Positions 20,185 through 29,882 are shown, counted from the stretch's first letter. The stretch: 64,000 nucleotides of DNA from Alphaproteobacteria bacterium (GCA_020632885.1 JACKEQ010000008.1:124001-188000), one strand, 5' to 3'. The notes: generated by a model from the sequence alone, not told the origin. Numbers and translations: made by a program.

Positions 20185-21216
20185 TCAAACGGAATGGGCG
20201 ACGATCCGGAGGGTCGGGACAGCGTCGGGCAGGGTCCAGTCGGTGGCCTCGGCGGTGAACCGGCCCGTCCAGCCTTCGGGGAGACGCAGGGCGCCCGGGC
20301 GGAGCGGCGCCTGCTGGGCGTTCACGAGCTGGATGAGCTCGTCGGCCCGGCTGGGGTCGACGTCGGCGATCACCTCGGCGCCCAGGCTCGCGGCCAGAGC
20401 GGCGGTCCCCAGGCCCCCTCCGGGTAGACCGCAGAGGGTCGGGTAGAGCGGCATGCCCGGGACCAGGAAGTGCACGCCCGGCCGGCGGCGAGCGGGATCG
20501 GGCGCGTCGGCGATCCAGTCCGTGTGGGCAGGGGTCTTCGCGAGGTCGAGCAGGTGGGCGGCCGTGAGCACGAGGTCCACCGTGCGACCCGTGCGCTCCA
20601 CGGTGAGCTCGGTACCGACCCGCAGGCGCAGGGCGTTGTTGCGTCCCTCGACGACGGCCGTCGCGCCCGTCAGCAACGACGGGACGACAGCAGCCAGGCC
20701 CTGGCGGGCGAACACATCGAGGCCGACGAGCACGAACCACCCCGCCTGCCCGAGCCCGACCTCCTCCACCGTGAAGGCCGGGAGCGGAGCCGTGTCCAGC
20801 GCGGCGAGAAGGCTCGCGGTGGGCTCGGTCGTGGTCGTGCAGGACCGACCCACGTCCGTGACGAGGTCGGGGCTCACGGTGCGCAGGACGTCCAGGAAGC
20901 GGTCGGTGGACACCCGGTCCGACTCGAAGCGCTCGGCGTCCGTGACCCCCACGGCCAGCAGGGAGCCCGCGTCCACCGGGTGATCCACGAACACGAACCC
21001 CGTGAGCGCGCTCCGGTCCATGTCGAGGGGCATGCCGGCGGGCATCTTGTGGCCGTGGGCGAGGTCGGGGCCCGGGCCGGCCTGGTAGGCCGTGGCGTTC
21101 TCCAGGAACAGCCGGGTCCATGCGGGGGTGGGCGTGCCGGGCGGGAGCCGCAGGCGGAAGGGGCTCGCGCGCATGGAGAGCTCGACGAAGGCGGGGGTCT
21201 CGAGGCGGTCGATCAT
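20185..21216 (-). CDS. Hypothetical protein, 343 aa
   Basis: A soluble-looking protein starting with ATG at 21216 after a GGAGCC-type site. It has no signal peptide or membrane helix. Composition is balanced, with a repeated alternation of beta-like segments (TGFVFVDHPVDAGSLLAVGV, VDLVLTAAHLLDL) and a Gly-rich stretch CGLPGGGLGTAALAASLGAEVI that could be a nucleotide-type loop but fits no motif I know. Single gene on the minus strand, divergent from the next membrane protein gene. Confidence 0.7.
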   Translation of the reverse strand: MIDRLETPAFVELSMRASPFRLRLPPGTPTPAWTRLFLENATAYQAGPGPDLAHGHKMPAGMPLDMDRSALTGFVFVDHPVDAGSLLAVGVTDAERFESDRVSTDRFLDVLRTVSPDLVTDVGRSCTTTTEPTASLLAALDTAPLPAFTVEEVGLGQAGWFVLVGLDVFARQGLAAVVPSLLTGATAVVEGRNNALRLRVGTELTVERTGRTVDLVLTAAHLLDLAKTPAHTDWIADAPDPARRRPGVHFLVPGMPLYPTLCGLPGGGLGTAALAASLGAEVIADVDPSRADELIQLVNAQQAPLRPGALRLPEGWTGRFTAEATDWTLPDAVPTLRIVAHSV

Positions 21217-21356
21217 GGGTGGCTCCTGGTCGGTCCGCCTCTACGCCGCCGCGGGTGCGGGCGTTCGAGGTGTGGCTTCGTTGTTCGACCCTTTTTCGGT
21301 TTCCGGGCTACGGTGGATCAGGGGGCGGGTTGCCGAGCTTCAGGGGCTGGCTGCGC

Positions 21357-22724
21357 ATGTTCCGCGACTTCGGGGCCGCGCTGGCGCTGTCGTGGCTCGC
21401 GCTCTCCTTCGTGCCCGTGGTGGGCCCCGCGCTGCTCGTGCCCGGCGTCCTGCAAGCTGTCCTCCTGGTGGCCGTGGTGGCGCTGCACCTCCACGGCCGG
21501 CAGAGGTGGCCGCGGCTCCTGGGCGGCGTGCTGTACGCCCACGGCTGGCAGGAGCACGTCGCCCTGGGCGGGGCCGCGCGGGTGTCCGCCACCTCGGCCA
21601 CCACGTCCCGCGTGTTCTTCCAGGGGCCGGACGGCGTGGAGCGCTGGATGGGCGGCTTCACCCACGAGGCTGCCCGGCGGATCGCCCACGGCATCACAGA
21701 GGGGCGATCGGTGCGTACCCGACCCCGTCTCGGACGGGCCTTCTGGGGATTGGCGGCGGCGCTGTCGGCAGGGCTCGTGGCCTTGGTGTTCGCCCCGCCC
21801 CATTTCCTGGGCTTCGCTTTCCTGCCCGGCGGGCTCCTGGTGTTCCTGGCGGTGTGGAGCACGCGGGTGGAACGCTGGGGGCTCGAGCGGGTGGATACCT
21901 GGGAGACCTTCGAGGACCAGCCGCGGGTCGTGGCCGTGACGATGCCGCTCACGGCGCGCAAGCACCTGCCCCGACAGCGAACGTCGATGCGGGTTGGAGC
22001 GCTGGCCACCATCGCGGGCGCGGTGATGAACGCGGTCTGGGTTTCTCCGTCGTGGGCCATTCTCCTCGCCCCGCTTGGCATCGCGTTCGTCGCCGTCTGG
22101 GTGCGCGCGATGTCGCTACGCGGCTACTGGCCCGACTACGAGCAGGACGGCGCTGGACCCGCTTGGGCGCTGCTCCACACCCGGAAGGAGGTGCTCGGGC
22201 CCGTGGAGGAGGCGGAGTACGATGACGGTCGGGTGGTGGTCTGGGCGACCCCCGAGCGTGGGCTCCAGGCCGCCGCGGTGGTCTGTGTGCTCGCCGTGGC
22301 CGCGACGTGCGTGGGCCTCGAGCTCGGCTGGCTCGGGCGCCCCGACCTGCGCGCCGTGCCCGACCTCAGCCAGCTCCTCCTGCCCGTGCCGGGCGCCGTC
22401 GGCTTCGCGCTCGCCGGACGCCTCATCGACCTGGCCTCCTGGAGCCCCGGGCTGTGGTGGAGCGGCCGCCAGGCAGGGCTCTGGACCGGACGCGACCTCC
22501 ACACGTTCGTGCTCGACGACGCCACGTTCGAGGTCCATCGCCGCAGGGTCCGGATGTCGCTGCAGGACGGGCGGGTGGTGGATCTCCCGGCGCTCGCGCC
22601 CGAGCAGCTCGCCGAGGCGCTCCGGTCGCTGCAGCGCGCGCCTGCCCCCGTCTCCCCGGACGCCGCCGCGGATGCCGCGCGCCTGCGACACCTCGTGGGC
22701 GCAGGCGGGCAGACGATCGGCTAA
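21357..22724 (+). CDS. Integral membrane protein, hypothetical
   Basis: 455 residues from ATG at 21357; an upstream TTG at 21330 would add nine residues. Three pairs of hydrophobic segments are separated by soluble parts. They lie at the N-terminus (ALALSWLALSFVPVVGPALL), around residues 125-165, around 205-250 and around 305-370. The soluble parts contain PH-like short beta strands (FVLDDATFEVHRRRVRMSLQ). No catalytic motif recognised. It lies 26 bp before hemB and may be cotranscribed. Confidence 0.7.
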   Translation: MFRDFGAALALSWLALSFVPVVGPALLVPGVLQAVLLVAVVALHLHGRQRWPRLLGGVLYAHGWQEHVALGGAARVSATSATTSRVFFQGPDGVERWMGGFTHEAARRIAHGITEGRSVRTRPRLGRAFWGLAAALSAGLVALVFAPPHFLGFAFLPGGLLVFLAVWSTRVERWGLERVDTWETFEDQPRVVAVTMPLTARKHLPRQRTSMRVGALATIAGAVMNAVWVSPSWAILLAPLGIAFVAVWVRAMSLRGYWPDYEQDGAGPAWALLHTRKEVLGPVEEAEYDDGRVVVWATPERGLQAAAVVCVLAVAATCVGLELGWLGRPDLRAVPDLSQLLLPVPGAVGFALAGRLIDLASWSPGLWWSGRQAGLWTGRDLHTFVLDDATFEVHRRRVRMSLQDGRVVDLPALAPEQLAEALRSLQRAPAPVSPDAAADAARLRHLVGAGGQTIG

Positions 22725-22750
22725 ACACGGGCCACCGACCCGGAGTCCGC

Positions 22751-23740
22751 ATGTCCCTGTTCGATCAGCCCCGCCGTCCCCGCCGCCTCCGCAACAGCGC
22801 GCTGCTCCGCGCCAGCGTCCGGCAGAACGTGCTGTTCCAGAACGACCTGATCATGCCGGTCTTCCTCACCCACGTGGACGGCACGAAGCGCGAGATCCCG
22901 AGCATGCCGGGCATCTTCAACCACGGCCTCGACACCGTGCCCGCCGAGATCGACGCCATCCTCGAGGCCGGCATCGACAAGGTCATCCTCTTCGGTGTGC
23001 CCGAGCACAAGGACGCCGAGGGGTCGGACACCTGGCACGACGACGGCATCATCCAGCGCGGCGTGCGCCTGCTCAAGGAGCGCTGGCCCGAGCTGTACGT
23101 CATCACCGACGTCTGCTTCTGCGAGTACACCAGCCACGGCCACTGCGGCGTGCTGGACGAGCACGGCGCCCTGCTGAACGACCCCACCCTGGTGAACCTG
23201 CAGCGACAGGCCGTCAGCCACGCGTCCGCGGGGGCCGACATGGTGGCGCCCTCCGGCATGATCGACGGCATGATCGGCGCCATGCGCGCCGCCCTCGACG
23301 AGGCGGGCCACGAGACCACGCCGATCATGAGCTACGCGGTGAAGTACGCGAGCGCCTTCTACGGCCCGTTCCGCGATGCGGTCGACAGCGCGCCCACCTC
23401 CGGCGACCGGAAGACCTACCAGATGGACCCCGCCAACTCGCGCGATGCGCTGGTGGAGGCCGAGCTCGACTACGAGCAGGGCGCCGACATCCTCATGGTG
23501 AAGCCCGCGCTTTCCTACATGGACGTGATCCGCGCGGTGGCCGAGCGGTTCGACGTCCCGATCGCCGCCTACAACGTGTCCGGCGAATACGCGATGGTGA
23601 AGGCGGCCGCCCAGCGTGGCTGGATCGACGGGGACGCCGTGGCCCGCGAGCTGCTCGTGTCCATGAAGCGCGCCGGCGCGGACCTGATCCTCTCGTACCA
23701 CGCGCGGGATCTCGGGCCCTCCCTGCCCAACAAGGGATGA
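22751..23740 (+). CDS. hemB: Delta-aminolevulinic acid dehydratase (porphobilinogen synthase)
   Basis: 329 residues, usual length. Condenses two 5-aminolevulinate molecules to porphobilinogen in haem/tetrapyrrole synthesis. The zinc-site segment DVCFCEYTSHGHCG has three Cys, so it is the Zn-type enzyme. The two active lysines are in MSYAVKYASAFYG and ILMVKPALSYMD; the substrate loop YQMDPANSRDA and C-terminal YNVSGEYAMVKAAA are also present. The stop overlaps the start of the next gene (ATGA). Confidence 0.97.
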   Translation: MSLFDQPRRPRRLRNSALLRASVRQNVLFQNDLIMPVFLTHVDGTKREIPSMPGIFNHGLDTVPAEIDAILEAGIDKVILFGVPEHKDAEGSDTWHDDGIIQRGVRLLKERWPELYVITDVCFCEYTSHGHCGVLDEHGALLNDPTLVNLQRQAVSHASAGADMVAPSGMIDGMIGAMRAALDEAGHETTPIMSYAVKYASAFYGPFRDAVDSAPTSGDRKTYQMDPANSRDALVEAELDYEQGADILMVKPALSYMDVIRAVAERFDVPIAAYNVSGEYAMVKAAAQRGWIDGDAVARELLVSMKRAGADLILSYHARDLGPSLPNKG

Positions 23741-24471
23741 TCGAGGCGCTCGAGTCCCTCTTCCCGGTGTCCGACCCCACCGGCGAGGCCACCGTGGGCG
23801 TGGTGAGCGCCGAGGCGGACGCCAGGGGCTGGTGGGCCGTGCTCCGCCTCATCGTCACCGACCCGCAGGTGAGGCCGCACCTGAAGGAGGACCGGGTGTA
23901 CCTCGGGGCGCTCGATGTCCCCCCGGAGACCCTCGCCACAGCGGTCGCGCTCGCGACCGCCGCGGGCCTGGCGACCTTCCGGAGCCTCACGCTCTACGGC
24001 TGGGGTCCGGCGGACCTGGTCACGGGCCTCGCGGACCTCGGCACGCCGGGGGAGCGGGCGGCGGGCGCCGTCCGCGCGTTCCGGACCCACGGCTGGGTGA
24101 AGAGCCGCAGCACCGGGTCCATCGCCAGGCCGCTCTGCACCGACCGGCCCTGGCGCGACGTGCGCACCGGTCCCCGCGGCACGATCGCCGTGCTGGAGGC
24201 CTTCGAGCGCGACGACTGCTGGATCCTGCGCATCGCGCGCGACGGGCAGACCGCGGACGTGGTGGCGTTCGACTTCCCGGACGATCAGGACCCCGAGCGT
24301 GTCGACGCGTACAGGCGTGCGCTCGCGGCCTACCACCACGCCGTTCTACACCTGCCCGCGGACCGGTACGCCGCGCTCGCCCTCGAGGAGCTGGCCCTGC
24401 CGACCGCCCTCGAGGACCCCGCGAACGACGGGGAGGTCACGTTCCTCGCGGCCCTCGTCGAGCGCCTCTGA
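23737..24471 (+). CDS. Hypothetical protein coupled to hemB
   Basis: 244 residues starting at ATG overlapping the hemB stop. No signal peptide or membrane helix. The N-terminal ~60 residues include DARGWWAVLRLIVTDPQ, the centre has helices rich in Ala and Leu, and there is a Trp/Asp-rich stretch ERDDCWILRIARDG. No known motif. Translation coupling with hemB suggests related expression but does not define a role. Confidence 0.72.
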   Translation: MIEALESLFPVSDPTGEATVGVVSAEADARGWWAVLRLIVTDPQVRPHLKEDRVYLGALDVPPETLATAVALATAAGLATFRSLTLYGWGPADLVTGLADLGTPGERAAGAVRAFRTHGWVKSRSTGSIARPLCTDRPWRDVRTGPRGTIAVLEAFERDDCWILRIARDGQTADVVAFDFPDDQDPERVDAYRRALAAYHHAVLHLPADRYAALALEELALPTALEDPANDGEVTFLAALVERL

Positions 24472-25116
24472 CTACTCGAACGTGCCGACGGGCACCGCCG
24501 CAGCCCAGGCGGCGCAGTCGTTCCCGTCGCACGCCTCTTCGCCCGTGATCTGGCCGAGCACCTGGCCCACCACACCGGACTCCGAGAGCTCGACACCCAG
24601 CTCGAGGCTCCTGGTGTCGTAGGGGTCCTGCTGGACGGCCGCGATGTCGACGTCCATGTCGTAGGTGCCCTGGAGCGCGTCGGGGTCGAGGGCGACGGAC
24701 AGCGAGGCCGGCTGGTCCGGGCCCCACGCCATCAGCGCGCCCGCCAGCGGCTCCGCGAACGCACCGTCGTCCGTGGTGAACGTGCCCGTCACGTCGACCT
24801 CCACGCGGTCCTCGCAGATGATGGCGAGGTCCAGGCCCCGGGTGTCGAAGGTGGGGTCGGGCTCACGATCCACGAAGCGGGCCGTCTCCGTCGCCGTGAT
24901 CACGAGGGTGACCGGCGTCGTGCTCGCGTCGCGGTGCCAGATGAACGTGCCCGTGTGCGTGCCCTCCGCGACGTCCACGAGGGCACGCGGGGTGACGCCG
25001 AGGGCCGTGGTGTCGTCCAGACCGACCCCCGAGACGGTCTCCATGCAGCCGTCACCCTCCTGGGACGCGCGGTCCGTGCAGGCCGTGAGCAGGATGGCGA
25101 GGGCGATGCGGGTCAT
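24472..25116 (-). CDS. Lipoprotein, hypothetical
   Basis: 214 residues with a lipobox LLTAC after a 12-residue signal. The mature part is rich in Thr, Asp and Val with beta-strand periodicity (TGTFIWHRDASTTPVTLVIT, RVEVDVTGTFTTDDG). Three further Cys pairs may form disulphides (GDGCMET, AIICEDR, EEACDGNDCAAW). Surface or periplasmic; no domain recognised. Convergent with the preceding gene, directly abutting it. Confidence 0.75.
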   Translation of the reverse strand: MTRIALAILLTACTDRASQEGDGCMETVSGVGLDDTTALGVTPRALVDVAEGTHTGTFIWHRDASTTPVTLVITATETARFVDREPDPTFDTRGLDLAIICEDRVEVDVTGTFTTDDGAFAEPLAGALMAWGPDQPASLSVALDPDALQGTYDMDVDIAAVQQDPYDTRSLELGVELSESGVVGQVLGQITGEEACDGNDCAAWAAAVPVGTFE

Positions 25117-25158
25117 GGTGCCTCCAGACCCTCACCGTACCCGGGCGCCGTCGGACCG

Positions 25159-25911
25159 TCAGCGGGTGAGCTCGCCCAGGGGCACGGGCTCCAGACCCTT
25201 GCGGCGCAGGCCGCGCACGATGGCGGGCAGCGCGTCCCGGGTGGCCTGGCGGGAGGCGTACATGGCGTGGAGGAGCACGATGGACCCGGGCTGCGCACGC
25301 TCCACGACGTGGGCTGCCAGGGCCTCGGGGTCGCTGGCGATGTCCGCGAACGACTCGGGCTCCACGTCCCAGAGCACGGCGGGCCGCTCGCCGAGGACCG
25401 CGTGGAGGCCCCAGAGGCGCTTGCCGTACGGCGGCCGGAAGGGGATCGGACCCGTCACCCCGACGTCCCGGAGGACGCGGTCGGTGCTCTCGACCTCCTC
25501 CGTGAGCCAGGCGGCCGACCGGAAGATCATCCGCCCATGGGACCACGAGTGGTTCCCGAGCTCGTGGCCACCCTCGAGGATCGCGCGACCGAGCTCCGGG
25601 TGACCCGCCAGCTCCTGGCCCGTGACGAAGAACGTGGCGCGCACGCCCTCTGCCTCCAGTAGATCCAGGACAGGTTTCGTGTACGCGGGCGTCGGCCCGT
25701 CGTCGAAGGTCAGCGCCACCACGGGCCTGTCCACGTCCACGCGCAGCAGGGTGGGGCCCACCAGGCCGGCCCGCGCGGACGCCAGCTTCCAGAGTGCCAC
25801 CAGGCCCAGCAGCACGAGCCCGATGCGCATCGGCCATCGCCAGCGCCCCGCCCGTCGCGGTGGCGCCCACCACGCCAGCACCACCAGTCCTGCGGCCACC
25901 ACGACGTCCAT
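25159..25911 (-). CDS. Polysaccharide deacetylase (NodB/CE4 domain), membrane-anchored
   Basis: 250 residues. Two N-terminal hydrophobic segments (to residue ~45) anchor the protein. The CE4 domain follows: motif 1 TFDDGPTPA with the catalytic and metal Asp pair, motif 2 HSWSHG (metal His), motif 3 RPPYGK, and motif 5 VLLHAMY with the final His. It should remove acetyl groups from peptidoglycan or another N-acetylglucosamine polymer at the cell envelope. Divergent from the S9D peptidase gene, 74 bp apart. Confidence 0.92.
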   Translation of the reverse strand: MDVVVAAGLVVLAWWAPPRRAGRWRWPMRIGLVLLGLVALWKLASARAGLVGPTLLRVDVDRPVVALTFDDGPTPAYTKPVLDLLEAEGVRATFFVTGQELAGHPELGRAILEGGHELGNHSWSHGRMIFRSAAWLTEEVESTDRVLRDVGVTGPIPFRPPYGKRLWGLHAVLGERPAVLWDVEPESFADIASDPEALAAHVVERAQPGSIVLLHAMYASRQATRDALPAIVRGLRRKGLEPVPLGELTR

Positions 25912-25985
25912 GCCGTCCCCCTCGCGAGGCCGGAATGCAGTCCCCGTGCCGACTGGCGTGATAGCGCGCGAGCGGAGGTGCCCCC

Positions 25986-28367
25986 TTGTCGATCGCCCTG
26001 CTCTTCGTCACCGCGTTTGCCACCGAGTGGCAGAAGCCCCCGGAGGAGGTCCTCGCGGTCCTCCACGCGCCCCAGCTCCCGTGGGTGTGGACATCACCGT
26101 CCGGCGGCCACCTGCTGCTCGCGGATCCGGTGAGCTACCCGCCGCTGTCGGAGTATGCGGCGGGCTGGTACGAGCTGGCCGGCATGCGCGTGGACCCGGG
26201 CGGCGGGTACCACGGCAACCACGGCGGCACGAACCCGCGCCTGCAGGCCGTCGGCAGCGACGCGGTCGTCCCGCTCGGTGTGCCCGCCGGGGCCGAGGTG
26301 CAGGGGGCTGCGTGGACGGCCGACGGCGAGCGCTTCGCCCTGACCGTGCGGGACGGCGACGTGTTCAGCGTCTGGGTCGGCGACGTGAAGGGCGGGCTCG
26401 AGAAGCTCGACGGGCTGGAGGTGAACCGCCTCATGGCGCGGACCGTGGCCTGGATGCCCGACCAGAAGCACCTGCTCGTGCGGACCGTCCCGGAGGGGCG
26501 CGGCGAGATGCCCGCCGCACCGGTCATCCCCGCGGGGCCGCGCGTCACGGAGGGGTCGGGCGACAAGGCGCGCTCCACGTACGAGTCGCGCAACCTCCTC
26601 AAGACCGCCCACGACGACGAGCTGTTCGACCACTTCACCACGGCCCAGCTCGTGCTGGTGGACCCCCGCAAGGGCAAGCGCACGAACCTCGGCGCGCCCG
26701 GCGTCTACGCGGGGGCCACGCCGTCCCCGGACGGGAAGTACCTCCTGGTCGAGCGCCTCGTGCGCCCGTGGTCCCACGACGTCGGCTGGTACCGGTTCGC
26801 CCACGAGGTGGAGGTCTGGGACAAGAAGGGCGAGAAGGTCGCCACGGTGGCCTCCCTGCCTCTCGCCGACGAGGTGCCCGCCCATGGCGTGCCCACCGGG
26901 GTCCGCGAGGTGTCGTGGGTCACCACGGAGCCTCACACGCTCGTGTGGCTGGAGGCCCTGGACGGCGGGAATCCCGTGGCCGAGGTGCCGCACCGCGATC
27001 GGCTCATGAAGCTCGAGGCGCCCTACACCGCCGCACCGAAGGAGGTCCTGAAGCTCCAGCATCGGGTGGTGGACTGGGCGTTCACCGAGGACGGCACCAT
27101 GGTGCTCACCGAGTGGGAGCGCATGCGCCGCTGGCAGTACACGCGGCTCGTGAACCTCGGGAAGGGCACGATGAAGCCCTGGTTCGACATCAACGAGGAC
27201 GACCGGTACGCCTCCCCGGGCGACCCCGTGTACCGGCTCCTGGACAACGGGAAGTGGGTGCTCCACCAGGAGGGGGACTCCATCTACTTCTCCGGCCGTG
27301 GCGCGACTCCGCAGGGAGACCGCCCGTTCCTCGACCTGCGCAAGATCGGGACCGACAAGGTGACCCGGCTGTTCCGCAGCCCGGCGGACCGCTACGAGCA
27401 GTTCATCGACATGCTGCCGGACGGCCGGTTCGTGATGCGCTCGGAGTCGGCGGTGGACGTTCCGAACTACCATCTCGTCACGCTGGGCGGGAAGGTGGAC
27501 GCGGCGGCCGGGGAGGCCACGCGTTCCCGCACGTCGACCCCCATCACGAAGTTCGAGGACCCCACGCCCCAGCTCCGGGCGATGGAGAAGAAGATCGTCA
27601 CGTACGAGCGCGCCGACGGCGTCCCTCTGTCGTTCCACCTCTACCTGCCGCCCGGCTACGAGCCCGGGAAGCCGCTCCCCACCGTGGTGGAGGCCTACCC
27701 GCTCGAGTACTCCGACGCCTCGATGGCGGGTCAGGTGAGCGGGTCCACACAGCGCTTCGACCGTCTCTGGGGCGCGAGCCACCTCTTCTTCGCGCTGCAG
27801 GGCTACGCGGTGCTCGACTCCACGGCCATGCCGATGGTGGGCGACCCCGAGACCGTCTACGACACGTTCGTCCCGCAGATGGTCGCGGACGCCGAGGCGG
27901 CGGTCGCGAAGGCCGTGGAGATGGGCATCGCGGACCCCGACCGCATCGGCATCATCGGGCACAGCCACGGTGGGCTCATGGTCGCGAACCTCCTCGCGCA
28001 CACGGACCTGTTCAAGGCCGGCATCGCGCGCAGCGGGTCGTACAACAAGACCAACCAGCCCTTCGGCTTCCAGTCGGAGCGTCGCTCGCTCTTCGAGGCC
28101 CGGGACGTCTACATCCAGGTGTCGCCGACGTTCTTCGCCGACAAGGTGAACGAGCCGGTGCTCGTGATCCACGGTGCGGCGGACTCGAACCCCGGCACGC
28201 TCACGTTCCAGTCCGAGGTGTTCTTCGAGGCCGTCCGGGGCTCGGGAGGCACGGCCCGCCTGGTGCTGCTGCCGTTCGAGGACCACGGGTACCGCGCGAA
28301 GGAGAGCATCGAGCACGTGCTCTGGGAGCAGCTCGAGTGGTTCGACACCCACCTGCGCGGGAAGTGA
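25986..28367 (+). CDS. Secreted S9D-type prolyl-oligopeptidase family peptidase
   Basis: 793 residues. Start is TTG at 25986, chosen because a strong GGAGGTG site lies seven bases upstream and the product begins with a signal peptide (...IALLFVTAFA). Residues ~40-560 form the beta-propeller. The alpha/beta-hydrolase domain carries Ser660 in GHSHGG, Asp733 in HGAADSNPGT and His767 in FEDHGY. The surrounding segments (ARSGSYN, PFGFQSERR, ADKVNEPVLVIHG) match glutamyl endopeptidase-like S9D proteins of plants and bacteria. Expected to cleave peptides, often after acidic residues, in the periplasm. Confidence 0.92.
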   Translation: MSIALLFVTAFATEWQKPPEEVLAVLHAPQLPWVWTSPSGGHLLLADPVSYPPLSEYAAGWYELAGMRVDPGGGYHGNHGGTNPRLQAVGSDAVVPLGVPAGAEVQGAAWTADGERFALTVRDGDVFSVWVGDVKGGLEKLDGLEVNRLMARTVAWMPDQKHLLVRTVPEGRGEMPAAPVIPAGPRVTEGSGDKARSTYESRNLLKTAHDDELFDHFTTAQLVLVDPRKGKRTNLGAPGVYAGATPSPDGKYLLVERLVRPWSHDVGWYRFAHEVEVWDKKGEKVATVASLPLADEVPAHGVPTGVREVSWVTTEPHTLVWLEALDGGNPVAEVPHRDRLMKLEAPYTAAPKEVLKLQHRVVDWAFTEDGTMVLTEWERMRRWQYTRLVNLGKGTMKPWFDINEDDRYASPGDPVYRLLDNGKWVLHQEGDSIYFSGRGATPQGDRPFLDLRKIGTDKVTRLFRSPADRYEQFIDMLPDGRFVMRSESAVDVPNYHLVTLGGKVDAAAGEATRSRTSTPITKFEDPTPQLRAMEKKIVTYERADGVPLSFHLYLPPGYEPGKPLPTVVEAYPLEYSDASMAGQVSGSTQRFDRLWGASHLFFALQGYAVLDSTAMPMVGDPETVYDTFVPQMVADAEAAVAKAVEMGIADPDRIGIIGHSHGGLMVANLLAHTDLFKAGIARSGSYNKTNQPFGFQSERRSLFEARDVYIQVSPTFFADKVNEPVLVIHGAADSNPGTLTFQSEVFFEAVRGSGGTARLVLLPFEDHGYRAKESIEHVLWEQLEWFDTHLRGK

Positions 28368-28468
28368 CAGCGCCGCCGTGAGGCCCGATGTAACGATGCT
28401 GCTGTGACATGGGGCCCCAGCAGGTGCCGGATACCGGACGCACGAATCCGACGTGCAGGAGGTTCGGG

Positions 28469-28900
28469 ATGCGGTTCCAGCTGGGTGCTGTGGCGTGGTT
28501 GCCGGTGTGTGTGGTCTCCGTGTTCGCGGTGGTCGGTGAGCTCCCCGCGAACGGCCCGACGGGCCAGGGCCCCCTCGTGGACATGCTCGTGGCCTTCCTC
28601 GGTGCCACGACGGTCTCGTGTATGTGGGGGACCTTCGCGGGCCTGCTCGTGCACCCTCGCGGGCTCCTGCTCCCGAGCGCCCTCGGCTTCGGCCTGGCCG
28701 GGATGATCTCGCCGGCCGTGACCCTGGGCTGGGTGGTGTGGCTCGGTGAGGATCGCCTGCCGATCCTCCAGATCGCGGCCCCAGCGCTCGTCATGCCGGT
28801 GGTCGGCGTCGCGGCGCTGCTGGTCGGGGCTGTCGTCCGGAGCTTCAGAAGCGGGTCGCAGGATCCCGGAACAGCTCGAGCACCCGAGCCGTCCGCTTAG
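28469..28900 (+). CDS. Small membrane protein, hypothetical
   Basis: 143 residues. ATG at 28469 is chosen for the AGGAGG site eight bases upstream; an ATG at 28409 lacks one. Four hydrophobic segments (GAVAWLPVCVVSVFAVVG, MLVAFLGATTVSCMWGTFAG and two more) and a short basic tail. No motif recognised. Its last 56 bases overlap the convergent gene on the minus strand. Confidence 0.65.
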   Translation: MRFQLGAVAWLPVCVVSVFAVVGELPANGPTGQGPLVDMLVAFLGATTVSCMWGTFAGLLVHPRGLLLPSALGFGLAGMISPAVTLGWVVWLGEDRLPILQIAAPALVMPVVGVAALLVGAVVRSFRSGSQDPGTARAPEPSA

Positions 28901-29383
28901 CGCCGATGGCCTTGGTGAGGGCGTCGGTCAGCGCCTGACGGGACGCACGGGTCTGCGCGATCATCGCGGCCGTGTCGACCTTCTCCTGGCCCTTCATCGC
29001 GCGCCAGCGGCTCGCCCGCCCCTCGATGAACGCGATGAGGGCGGCGCGGACCTCGGTGGCCTCGGTCTCCGTGAGCCCCATCTCGGCGGAGGCGGCCGTC
29101 ACCACGCGGTCCGCGCGGGCCACCTTGTCGTCCTCCCAGGCCCAGGACGCCTCGGAGGCCTCGACGGTGCTCGGGGCACCCAGGGCATCGGGCACCCGCT
29201 CGGTGATCACCTGGGGACCCGGCTCCGCCACGGGGACGGTCGTGAGACGCTTCACGATCGGCGCGGGCGACGGTGCCTCCTGCGCGACCGCGGGGGCCGG
29301 CGGCGCGGGCCGCAGGACCCAGACGCCGAGGAGGACCAGGATGAGCCGCCCACACCGAGGCCGATCTGGACCTCCCGCGTCAC
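28845..29383 (-). CDS. Membrane-anchored hypothetical protein, one apparent frameshift
   Basis: The intact part (29255 downward) codes 136 residues of charged, helical sequence (LTETEATEVRAALIAFIEGR, VLELFRDPATRF). Upstream in the same frame is a hydrophobic, signal-like stretch LILVLLGVWVLRP with no start codon. One base missing near 29351 would join it to MTREVQIGLGV from a GTG at 29383, which overlaps the MOSC gene stop (GTGA). I therefore annotate the whole as one gene with a frameshift, probably a sequence error. Single N-terminal membrane anchor; family unknown. Confidence 0.6.
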
Positions 29384-29859
29384 AGGACCTCCACGCGGTC
29401 GCCCAGCCGCACCCGGCCTCCGCGGAGGACCCGGGCGTACCTACCGCGACGGCCCTCCACGCGGTTGACCCAGCGCTGGGCGTCGAGCCCGTAGCGGCGG
29501 ACGAACTTCGCGCAGCCGTGGTGGGGCTCGGCGGTGAGCTCTAGCTCCGTGGTCCCGATCCGGAGGCGCTGGCCGGGTCGCATCCCGATCAGGTCGACGT
29601 CGACGACCAGGTTGTCGCCCGCGAGCTCGGAGGGCTCCTGGAGCGCCTTCGCCACCCGATGCTCGATCAGGCTCACCTGGGCGCCGGGAGGATCGGTCGG
29701 CGACCACCGGTCGCCCAGCAGACCGCCGTCCACGTCGAGCTCCGCGACCTCGGGCAGGGCCCGGCGGCCGCCCGGCAGCCGCTGGACGATCTGCACCACC
29801 ACGCCCAGCGGAGGGGGCCAGGCGGCGAAGGCGGCATCGAGCTCGCTTGCGGTGCGCAC
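29380..29859 (-). CDS. MOSC-domain protein
   Basis: 159 residues from a GTG at 29859. The MOSC fold is recognised by GGLLGDRWSPTDP..QVSLIEH, PGDN-like AGDNLVVD, the strand RLRIGTTELELT and the conserved Cys in EPHHGCAKF. In molybdenum-cofactor sulfurases and YiiM/MARC proteins this Cys binds sulfur or molybdenum. Stand-alone MOSC proteins often act in N-hydroxylated substrate reduction or sulfur transfer; which applies here is unknown. No molybdenum genes are adjacent. Confidence 0.88.
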   Translation of the reverse strand: MRTASELDAAFAAWPPPLGVVVQIVQRLPGGRRALPEVAELDVDGGLLGDRWSPTDPPGAQVSLIEHRVAKALQEPSELAGDNLVVDVDLIGMRPGQRLRIGTTELELTAEPHHGCAKFVRRYGLDAQRWVNRVEGRRGRYARVLRGGRVRLGDRVEVL

Positions 29860-29882
29860 GAAGACGCGAATAGCCCGGAGAG

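Noticed and set aside
20065..20215. Short direct repeat ggcgacgatccggagg shared by the ends of two neighbouring genes
   Set aside because: Only ~16 bases, in GC-rich coding DNA; may be chance and has no flanking symmetry.
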